10,153 bases of DNA from Chloroflexota bacterium. GTDB lineage: Bacteria > Chloroflexota > Dehalococcoidia > SM23-28-2 > RBG-16-64-32. The stretch covers positions 1 through 10,153 of the forward strand of contig JADFKG010000073.1 of NCBI GenBank assembly GCA_022565075.1, in the 5' to 3' direction. Of this stretch, positions 5,033 to 10,153 are shown piece after piece (the first letter of the stretch is position 1; each line of letters starts with the position of its first letter). The notes under the pieces are model-generated. The model was not told the origin of the DNA, did no database searches, and worked only from the letters and a program-made list of their open reading frames with translations. The translations under genes and the position numbers were made by a program.

Positions 5033-6268
5033 CTACGCGCCCTCGTACACGGGCGACTCGTCGTTGAACGCCGCCCAGGCGAACCACAGGGGAGTGTCGG
5101 CGATCACCGGCTCCAGCTTCTCACCCGCCAGCGGGCCGTCCACGCCCTTTCCCAGCAGCGTCCACTTCGTCCCCGTCTCGTTATCCTCGAACAGGTCCTC
5201 CCCGGCCGGGCGGAACGTCAGCAGCTGCCCGTCCACCGTGCGTGAGTACGCCGCCCCGGTGCCGACGGCGCGCCCTTCGGCGATCTCCGGGTCCGACAGC
5301 GCCGACGCCGTGCTTTCGTCCCCCCAGAAGACGACGATCGGCTGCCCCGCCACTTCGTCGTTCACCGCCCGCTCCTCCGATATCAGGCTGAACGGGTACG
5401 CCTTGTTCGTCTCGCCCAACACCACGGCCAGCACGCGCTCCATCGCCGGATAGCGGTCGTCCACCTCGCCGCTGAACAGGAACGGCCGCGACGCCGAATC
5501 ATAGAAGGAGTACGGATTGATGCCGTACGAGCGCCCGAACCCGGTGTCCTGCGAAAGCACCGTCCCCTCCGGGAACTCCTCCCGGAACGTCTCCCAGGAA
5601 ACGATCGTCACCGGCACGAACACCAGCTGCGTCCCCGCCAGCTCACCAACGATCCCCTCGCCCGATATCTGCTGCCACAGCGACTCCGTCTGCCGGTCCC
5701 ACATCACCAGATCACTGTTCCGCAGCAACCCCGACACACCGAACGTCAGCACCTGCCCCTTAACCTCTCGCTCGAAGCCAACTGCCGAGTTGCAGAGCGG
5801 GCAGTACGTCACCGCCACGGGTACGCCGCCCAGCACGTCGTTCACGACCTCGTGCCACGTCAGGATGCGCAGCGGATAGGCCCTCGTCTCGCCGCCGGCC
5901 TTCGCCAGCGCCACCGGCTCGCGGTCGTCCAGCCACTGCGACGCCTCCGCCACCGTCTCCAGCTTGGGCTCGTCGATCGGCCGTATCACGTCGCGCGGGT
6001 CTGCCGCGGACAGGCCGCGCCGCAGCTCCGACAGGTCGATCGTCGCCTTCGACCAGTCCGTGTTCCAGCCCTGAACGTTGGGGATGTTCTCTGGCTCCCC
6101 CGTCGTACTCACGTCCGATTGGCTCGCCGGTGACTCGCCGGGAGATGGGTTGCCTGACGAGTCACCAGCGGAGCCGGTACCGCAGGCAGCCGCGAGAAAC
6201 CCCACGGCGAGGAGACAAAAACTGAGCCTGCGGGCGTTGGAGGTTGTAACTCCCTTGATGAAGTGCAT
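5033..6268 (-). CDS. DUF3179 domain lipoprotein
   Basis: From ATG 6268 the product has 411 residues. The N-terminus is a lipoprotein signal: basic SNARR, a hydrophobic stretch, then the lipobox LAAAC (C29), followed by a Ser/Gly/Pro-rich linker to about 60. It should be anchored on the outer face of the cytoplasmic membrane. The body matches DUF3179: YPLRILTWHEVVND, VAVTYCPLCNSAVGFER with a CxxC at 156-159, LTFGVSGLLRNSDLVMWDR and TESLWQQ. The family function is not established; the CxxC lies where I recall some homologues being called selenoproteins, which hints at thiol redox work. A GTG at 6289 is also in frame, but it falls where I place the transcription start. ATG 6268 has GGAAG 12 bases upstream. 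Thioredoxin follows in the same operon. Confidence 0.9.
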   Translation of the reverse strand: MHFIKGVTTSNARRLSFCLLAVGFLAAACGTGSAGDSSGNPSPGESPASQSDVSTTGEPENIPNVQGWNTDWSKATIDLSELRRGLSAADPRDVIRPIDEPKLETVAEASQWLDDREPVALAKAGGETRAYPLRILTWHEVVNDVLGGVPVAVTYCPLCNSAVGFEREVKGQVLTFGVSGLLRNSDLVMWDRQTESLWQQISGEGIVGELAGTQLVFVPVTIVSWETFREEFPEGTVLSQDTGFGRSYGINPYSFYDSASRPFLFSGEVDDRYPAMERVLAVVLGETNKAYPFSLISEERAVNDEVAGQPIVVFWGDESTASALSDPEIAEGRAVGTGAAYSRTVDGQLLTFRPAGEDLFEDNETGTKWTLLGKGVDGPLAGEKLEPVIADTPLWFAWAAFNDESPVYEGA

Positions 6269-6292
6269 GACATCTACAGTCTTCCGCACTCT

Positions 6293-6298
6293 ATTCTC
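6293..6298 (-). promoter_or_regulatory. Possible -10 box of the DUF3179-thioredoxin operon
   Basis: On the minus strand GAGAAT matches TATAAT at four positions, including the key second A and final T. Start of transcription would be near 6286, leaving a short leader with GGAAG before ATG 6268. No -35 hexamer is seen, but the Crp-like palindrome at 6321-6336 is centred about 42 bases upstream, where a class II activator would replace it. Confidence 0.4.
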
Positions 6299-6320
6299 GG
6301 CTGTCTGTGCCGAAGAGATG

Positions 6321-6336
6321 TGTAATTGGGACTACA
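6321..6336. promoter_or_regulatory. Crp/Fnr-like operator, DUF3179 promoter
   Basis: TGTAA-TTGGGA-CTACA on the plus strand (TGTAG-N6-TTACA on the minus strand) is a 5-6-5 palindrome with one mismatch. It has the geometry of E. coli CRP sites (TGTGA-N6-TCACA) and the same half-site as the palindrome at 7423-7438. It lies in the 119 bases between the Crp-family gene and the DUF3179 start. Binding by the neighbouring regulator is inferred. Confidence 0.5.
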
Positions 6337-6387
6337 GTACCGGCGCCATCAGCGCCCTCGCCCGCAGATTCGCGCCTTAGGCCGCCG

Positions 6388-7125
6388 TCAGTCTCGCTCC
6401 GGCCGCTCGGCCGCCACGATCTCCCGCAACGCCTCCCCGTCCTCGATCACGACCCGGCCCCGTTCCAGCGATACCGTGCCCTCCGACTGGAACTCGCCCA
6501 GCGTGTTCGTCACCGTCTCACGGTACGTACCCAGGCTGTCTGCCAGCTCCTGGTGCGTCGTCTTGATCTCGTTCGTCTCCTGGCTCTCCGCCAGCCTCAG
6601 GAGCGCCGCCGCCACCCGTGCCGACATGTCCCGCAGCAGACCCTCCTCCAGCCGCTCCTCCAGCTCCTTCATCCGCCGCGACAGGTGCCCCATCAACCGC
6701 AGTCCAATGCTCGGATAACGCATCACCAGCTCCTCGATGTCGTGGCGGCTCATCACGCAGAGGATCGAGTCCTCCTGCGCCTCCGCATAGCTCTCCGAAA
6801 GCGTCGTCCCCGTGAACTCCATCTGCCCGAACAGCGTCCCTGGCTCGATCACCGCCGTCACCAGCTTCTTGCCTTCAGGCGTGATCCGGTAGATGCGCAC
6901 CTTCCCCTTCTTCAGAAGAAAAAGCGCCTCCGCCGTCTCGCCCGGTGTGTAGACCAGCCGGCCGCGCTCGCACGACGTCATCACCGTCATCCGCTCCACG
7001 TCGCCCATCTGCTCCTCGCTCAGCTCATGGAACAGATCCGACGCGCGGAGCAGGCCGAACTTGCGCACGGCGTTCTCGTCGTTGCGCTGCTCCGGGGTCA
7101 GCTTGTTGATGAATCGCCTGATCAT
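6388..7125 (-). CDS. Crp/Fnr-family transcriptional regulator
   Basis: The 245 residues give an N-terminal extension, a cyclic-nucleotide-type beta-roll (about 30-135: LVYTPGETAEALFLLKKGKV, GTLFGQMEF), a dimer helix (about 137-165) and a winged helix at 185-230 (THQELADSLGTYRETVTNTL, then SEGTVSLERGRVVIED). The recognition helix keeps R202 and E203 of the usual RET motif, but the place of CRP Arg185 is N207. In the beta-roll the GE and RSA residues that hold cAMP in E. coli CRP are not seen (GQM and ESYAEA instead), so cAMP is an unlikely ligand. No Fnr iron-sulfur cysteine cluster exists; the only cysteines are C52 and C123. The ATG overlaps the stop of the small thioredoxin-fold gene (ATGA), so the two are translationally coupled. 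Targets are probably the neighbouring redox genes. Confidence 0.92.
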   Translation of the reverse strand: MIRRFINKLTPEQRNDENAVRKFGLLRASDLFHELSEEQMGDVERMTVMTSCERGRLVYTPGETAEALFLLKKGKVRIYRITPEGKKLVTAVIEPGTLFGQMEFTGTTLSESYAEAQEDSILCVMSRHDIEELVMRYPSIGLRLMGHLSRRMKELEERLEEGLLRDMSARVAAALLRLAESQETNEIKTTHQELADSLGTYRETVTNTLGEFQSEGTVSLERGRVVIEDGEALREIVAAERPERD

Positions 7126-7379
7126 CTCGTCGCGCGGGTCGCCCGGATTGCCAGCATCGCCTCCAGCTCCGCCGGTGACGGGTTCCCCAGTGAGATTATC
7201 TCACCATCCAGGATGTATGTGGGCGTCGCTGTCACCTTGCTTCGGTAGACGCCGTCTGTCGAGCCGATGTCGACGATCTCCACCTGCATCTCCGGAAACG
7301 CCCCACGCGCCCGTTCGGCCAGCTCAAATGAACGCTGGCACCCGAAACAACCGTCCTGGACGTAGATCTCTAATAGCAC
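7122..7379 (-). CDS. Small thioredoxin-fold protein, CFGC motif
   Basis: An 85-residue single-domain protein: MLLEIYVQDGCFGCQRSFEL with a CxxC at 11-14 on the first strand-helix turn, VEIVDIGS, and the cis-proline motif VTATPTYILDG (P53). Size and pattern fit glutaredoxin-like or MTH895-type mini-thioredoxins. It should be cytosolic. The GTG start at 7379 follows GAGG five bases upstream. Its TGA overlaps the ATG of the Crp-family gene by four bases. That tight coupling suggests that it serves the regulator, for instance by reducing it, or reduces CcdA. Both roles are inference from context. Confidence 0.85.
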   Translation of the reverse strand: MLLEIYVQDGCFGCQRSFELAERARGAFPEMQVEIVDIGSTDGVYRSKVTATPTYILDGEIISLGNPSPAELEAMLAIRATRATR

Positions 7380-7394
7380 GTAGGCCTCGCCACT

Positions 7395-7400
7395 AGAATG
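7395..7400 (-). promoter_or_regulatory. Weak -10 candidate for the mini-thioredoxin / regulator operon
   Basis: CATTCT on the minus strand keeps only three TATAAT positions. Transcription would start near 7388, giving a leader of about nine bases that begins with the GAGG of the ribosome site. The palindrome at 7423-7438 is centred about 42 bases upstream. The call depends largely on that spacing. Confidence 0.25.
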
Positions 7401-7422
7401 AGCCCCGCTCCAGCGCGCTGAT

Positions 7423-7438
7423 TGTAAGCAGGATTACA
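7423..7438. promoter_or_regulatory. Crp/Fnr-like operator in the divergent promoter region
   Basis: TGTAA-GCAGGA-TTACA is a perfect 5-6-5 palindrome in the 106-base gap between the divergent mini-thioredoxin/regulator and dsbA/ccdA operons. It shares the half-site TGTAA with the site at 6321-6336 and has CRP-type spacing. It lies about 40 bases upstream of the proposed dsbA transcription start and about 42 upstream of the weaker divergent one, so one dimer could act on both. Confidence 0.55.
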
Positions 7439-7457
7439 CGCGTATCCACGTCTTCAG

Positions 7458-7463
7458 TACTAT
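7458..7463 (+). promoter_or_regulatory. Likely -10 box of the dsbA-ccdA operon
   Basis: TACTAT matches TATAAT at four positions, including the key T1, A2 and T6. Transcription would start near 7470, leaving a leader of about 16 bases with GGAG at 7476-7479, six bases before the GTG at 7486. No proper -35 hexamer exists; the palindrome at 7423-7438 occupies that area, as expected for an activator-dependent promoter. Confidence 0.5.
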
Positions 7464-7485
7464 CTTTTCTTCAACGGAGAAACAC

Positions 7486-8208
7486 GTGAGCAAACGTCAC
7501 AAGCAATCTGTAAAAGCGTCCAAGCGCAAGCGCCAGGAGGCCCGCCGTCCCAAAGGGCGAGCCTCTTTCCTGCCCTACGTCATCGTCGTCGCCGTCGCCG
7601 GCGCACTGATCGCCGCCCTCTTCGTCGTCAGTCTCGGCGGCAGCGGCACGGATGACGTCGAGGCCGCCTATCCGCCCGGTTACACCGCACCCCTGCAGGG
7701 CGACCCGGACGCACCCGTCGAGTTCGTCATATGGGCCGACTTCCAGTGCCCATTCTGCAAGCGGTTCGAAACAGAGACGCTCCCCCGCATCAAGGCCGAG
7801 TACGTCGACACCGGCAAGGTCAAGCTCGTCTGGCGCAACTTCGTGAACTACGGTCGCGAGTCCCAGGACGCGGCCGTCGCCGCCTACTGCGCTGGCGAGC
7901 AGGATGAGTTCTGGGAGTACCACGACGCGCTCTACCTCGCCCAGCGCGGAATCGGCAGCGGCGCCTTCTCCGGCCCGCGGCTCCTCCGCTTCGCTGAGGA
8001 ACAGCAGCTCGACATCCCCGCCTTCGAAGCCTGTCAGAACCAGGCCAAGTACGACGCCGTCCTCGCCGCCGACTTCAGCCTCGGCCGCGACCAGGGCGTG
8101 CGGGGCACCCCGGGCTTCTTCATCAACGGCCAGTACGTCGCTGGCGCTCAGCCGTTCGAGACGTTCGCCGCCATCATCGAGAGCGAACTCCTCGCCGCGG
8201 GCCAGTAG
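7486..8208 (+). CDS. Membrane-anchored DsbA-family thiol-disulfide oxidoreductase
   Basis: The 240-residue protein starts with a very basic cytosolic segment (1-28), then one membrane helix (about 29-50), then a DsbA-type thioredoxin domain outside. Visible are DAPVEFVIWADFQCPFCKRF with the CPFC active site at 88-91, the DsbA helical insert with C135 and C183, and the cis-proline motif VRGTPGFFINGQY (P209). Members of this family make or rearrange disulfides in exported proteins; the second cysteine pair resembles Gram-positive BdbD-like and actinobacterial enzymes. Start: GTG 7486 has a good GGAG. The ccdA-like gene follows after nine bases, so the two form an operon. The presence of CcdA suggests that this DsbA is kept reduced (reductase or isomerase role), but oxidation is not excluded. 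Confidence 0.93.
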   Translation: MSKRHKQSVKASKRKRQEARRPKGRASFLPYVIVVAVAGALIAALFVVSLGGSGTDDVEAAYPPGYTAPLQGDPDAPVEFVIWADFQCPFCKRFETETLPRIKAEYVDTGKVKLVWRNFVNYGRESQDAAVAAYCAGEQDEFWEYHDALYLAQRGIGSGAFSGPRLLRFAEEQQLDIPAFEACQNQAKYDAVLAADFSLGRDQGVRGTPGFFINGQYVAGAQPFETFAAIIESELLAAGQ

Positions 8209-8217
8209 AGTCCGACG

Positions 8218-9108
8218 TTGATCGAGGTCTCCTTCGCGGCCGCCTTCTTCGGCGGCATCCTCGCCCTCCTCTCGCCCTGCAGCGCCCTCCTCCTGCCCGC
8301 CTTCTTCGCCTACGCCTTCCAGAACCGCACCGAACTCATCGCCCGCACGTTCCTCTTCTACCTCGGCCTCGCCACCATCTTCGTCCCCCTTGGCATGGGC
8401 GCCACCCTCGCCACCAGCCTCTTCCTCGACAGCCGCGACACGATGATCATCGTCGCCGGCGTGCTCCTCATCGGCTTCGGCGTCCTCGAGCTCTCCGGGC
8501 GCTCCATCGGTCTCCCCTTCTCCGGCTCCGCCTCCAGCGTCGTCGAGACGAAGAACCTCTTCGGCACCTACACGCTCGGCCTCGTCTACGGCTTCGGTGG
8601 CTTCTGCTCCGGCCCCATCCTCGGCTCCGTCCTCACCGTCGCTGCGGCCGGCGACAACGCCCTGCGCGGCGGCGGCCTCCTCGCCATCTACGCCCTCGGC
8701 ACCGTCCTCCCGCTCTTCATCATCGCCTCGCTCTGGGATACGACCGGCATCGGCAAGGCGAAATGGTTACGTGGCTGGGGGGTCCGGATCGGCCCGCTCG
8801 CCATCCACTCCACTAACCTCATCGCCGGCACCGTCTTCGTTCTGCTCGGCCTCGCCTTCATCTTCCTCGACGGCACTAACGCTCTCTCCAGCGTCTACAC
8901 CGACTTGGGCTTCACCGAGCTCTCGTTCCAGGCGGACGAACGCATCAAGGACCTCACTTCCTGGATCCCCGACGGCGTCTTCATCGGCAGCGTCCTCATC
9001 GCCCTGGCCGGCGGCGTCTGGTACATCTTCCGCTATTTCGGCCGGGGCCAGGCCGGCCCTCCCGAACACTCCCAGCCGGACGCTGCCTCAGAGACTCCTC
9101 AGCCGTAG
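8218..9108 (+). CDS. ccdA: CcdA/DsbD-family membrane electron-transfer protein
   Basis: The 296-residue protein has six or more hydrophobic helices. The two family cysteines are visible: LALLSPCSALLLPAFFAY (C21) in the first helix and GFGGFCSGPILGSVLTVA (C130) in the fourth segment. CcdA proteins carry electrons from cytosolic thioredoxin through this membrane cysteine pair to thiol proteins outside. The usual CcdA core is about 220-240 residues; here there is an extra C-terminal hydrophobic segment (about 252-273) and a polar tail (PPEHSQPDAASETPQP). The start is TTG 8218, nine bases behind the DsbA-like gene, with only a poor ribosome site (TAGAG), so translation is probably coupled. Its likely partners are the DsbA-like protein upstream and one of the two cytosolic thioredoxins. 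Confidence 0.88.
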   Translation: MIEVSFAAAFFGGILALLSPCSALLLPAFFAYAFQNRTELIARTFLFYLGLATIFVPLGMGATLATSLFLDSRDTMIIVAGVLLIGFGVLELSGRSIGLPFSGSASSVVETKNLFGTYTLGLVYGFGGFCSGPILGSVLTVAAAGDNALRGGGLLAIYALGTVLPLFIIASLWDTTGIGKAKWLRGWGVRIGPLAIHSTNLIAGTVFVLLGLAFIFLDGTNALSSVYTDLGFTELSFQADERIKDLTSWIPDGVFIGSVLIALAGGVWYIFRYFGRGQAGPPEHSQPDAASETPQP

Positions 9109-9142
9109 CGGTAATGGACGTTCGGCACGGGGCGCGTGGCGA

Positions 9143-10084
9143 CTAGCGGCCAGCGACTAGCTGTTCTGCGACAGTTCCCTTTACGGGCTCAGGCGCTGCT
9201 GCCCTCAGGTCGGCTTTCCGCTGCGGCCTGGGACCCTTGATCTCGCCGCGCTCCAGAAGCCGCAGGAACGCCACCACGACGTCCGGGTCGAAATGCGTCC
9301 CGGAGTTCTCCTTCAGGTACGCCGCCGCCACACCAACGCTCCACGGCTCCTTGTAGGGCCGCCGCGTGACCAGCGCATCGAAGACGTCTGCCACCGACGT
9401 AATCCGTGCGACCAGCGGAATGTTCGTTCCCGTCAGTCCGTCCGGATAACCACTGCCGTCCCACCGCTCGTGGTGGAACCGCGCCGCCTGGCGCTCTAGC
9501 TCAAGCAGCGGCGACTGGCCCAGCACTCGCTCGCCAATCTCCGTGTGCGTCTTGATTGTCTCGAACTCGGCTGCCGTCAATTTGCCGGGCTTGCCGAGAA
9601 TAGCGTCCGGAATGCCGATCTTCCCCAGATCGTGCGCCGCCGCCGCTCTGCCGATCGCCCGCGCCTCTTCGATCTCCAACCCCAGCTCGCACGCCACCAG
9701 CATGGCCGTCTCGCGCACGCGCTGCAGGTGCTCGCCCGTCAGGGCGTCCTTCGCCTCGCTGTACGTCGCCATTCGCGTGATGATGTCCTCGTGGGCGCGC
9801 AGTACGCCGTTCAGGCTTTCCTGGAACACCTCTTCGGTGTCCCGCAGGTTGGCCCGCGACATCCGGATGAACGTCAGGCCGCTTCCGGCCAGCCATAGGA
9901 ACATCAGGCCCAGGTGAAGCGTGAACGGCAACGCCAGCGTCCCGTATACGACCACGATGGCGCCCATCCAGAGGCCCAACCCCAGCGCCTCGCGTCCAAC
10001 CACGCGGCGCCTCACGACCGACAACGTGCTTCCACCCTCTTCCGTTGGACAGCGATAGCGGGGACATGTCGCAATACGGGACAT
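9143..10084 (-). CDS. Membrane-anchored HD-GYP domain protein (putative c-di-GMP phosphodiesterase)
   Basis: Up to 313 residues. Two hydrophobic helices at about 33-55 and 57-75 precede a short linker and a full HD-GYP domain: TGEHLQRVRE (H119), AHDLGKIGIPDAIL (H151, D152, K155), IKTHTEIGE (H180), HHERWDGSGYPDGL (H204, H205, GYP 212-214) and ITSVADVFDALVTRRPYK (D234). All metal-binding and GYP residues expected of active c-di-GMP phosphodiesterases are present. The sensor part is minimal, so the input may come from the membrane or a partner. ATG 10084 has no ribosome site; TTG 10024 has GGAAG four bases upstream and gives a more usual N-terminus (MSVVRRRVVGREALG), so it may be the real start. 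It is convergent with ccdA, 34 bases apart. Confidence 0.92.
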   Translation of the reverse strand: MSRIATCPRYRCPTEEGGSTLSVVRRRVVGREALGLGLWMGAIVVVYGTLALPFTLHLGLMFLWLAGSGLTFIRMSRANLRDTEEVFQESLNGVLRAHEDIITRMATYSEAKDALTGEHLQRVRETAMLVACELGLEIEEARAIGRAAAAHDLGKIGIPDAILGKPGKLTAAEFETIKTHTEIGERVLGQSPLLELERQAARFHHERWDGSGYPDGLTGTNIPLVARITSVADVFDALVTRRPYKEPWSVGVAAAYLKENSGTHFDPDVVVAFLRLLERGEIKGPRPQRKADLRAAAPEPVKGTVAEQLVAGR

Positions 10085-10153
10085 GGCCGCGGCAAGCTCC
10101 GTGACGAACGTTGCCGGGCGGGGATTCTTGATTACAGAAGCCCGGCCGCCCCG
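10085..10153 (-). other. Window-edge stretch upstream of the HD-GYP gene
   Basis: These 69 bases contain no complete gene. On the minus strand the HD-GYP frame is open through to the edge, so an earlier start cannot be excluded. In another minus-strand frame a short run ends in TAA near 10134, which could be the end of an upstream gene, but only six codons are visible. GC-rich complementary segments (CCGGGC and GCCCGG) could pair, but no T run follows. Confidence 0.3.

Noticed and set aside
6307..7248. Plus-strand frame of 313 codons opposite the Crp-family gene
   Set aside because: Arg/His/Leu/Gln-rich shadow antisense to a clear Crp/Fnr regulator.
9139..9160. Short direct repeat GCGACTAGC at the end of the HD-GYP gene
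   Set aside because: Nine bases repeated once within coding sequence with no symmetry or further copies; not informative.
10121..10140. Third TGTAA-type regulator site upstream of the HD-GYP gene
   Set aside because: Only one half-site (TTACA at 10132-10136) is present; the other half does not match, so chance is the best explanation.

Overview
The window is GC-rich DNA from a bacterium that ends most codons in C or G. Several genes seem to start at, or just after, a -10 box with no Shine-Dalgarno sequence, using GTG, while others have clear Shine-Dalgarno sites. Together with a TreT-type trehalose synthase, a DUF3179 lipoprotein and an HD-GYP protein, this would fit a Chloroflexota lineage (Dehalococcoidia or Thermomicrobia-like), or less likely a deep actinobacterial one. 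The taxonomic guess is tentative. No rRNA, tRNA, CRISPR array or recognisable transposase was seen.

Region 1 (1-1700): the 3' end of an ABC exporter gene, then two small genes for unrecognised four-helix membrane proteins, then a DUF3291 gene. The two small genes use codons unlike their neighbours. Each sits behind its own copy of one promoter segment, which occurs three times. The 3' end of the ABC gene and the 5' end of the DUF3291 gene are each duplicated as remnants. It looks as if two extra genes were inserted one after the other at a former ABC / DUF3291 junction.

Region 2 (1699-4614): an acetyl-CoA hydrolase/transferase family CoA-transferase overlaps DUF3291 by GTGA. It meets a convergent trehalose synthase gene (treT) tail to tail, and the two stop codons share one CTAG. 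The AT-richer stretch upstream of treT carries an inverted repeat.

Region 3 (4615-9108): a thiol-redox cluster. On the minus strand lie a tiny thioredoxin-fold protein (CFGC) overlapping a Crp/Fnr-family regulator, then a DUF3179 lipoprotein (CPLC) followed by a thioredoxin (CPPC). Divergently on the plus strand lie a membrane-anchored DsbA-like protein (CPFC) and a CcdA-like membrane electron carrier. Two 16-bp palindromes of Crp half-site geometry (TGTAA-N6-TTACA and TGTAA-N6-CTACA) lie in the two promoter regions, each about 40-42 bp upstream of plausible start sites. I infer a self-contained regulon that moves reducing power across the membrane to a DsbA-like protein and perhaps the DUF3179 lipoprotein. 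The regulator lacks the usual cAMP-binding residues, so its signal is unknown.

Region 4 (9143-10153): a membrane-anchored HD-GYP protein on the minus strand, convergent with ccdA, with an uncertain start; its reading frame stays open to the window edge.
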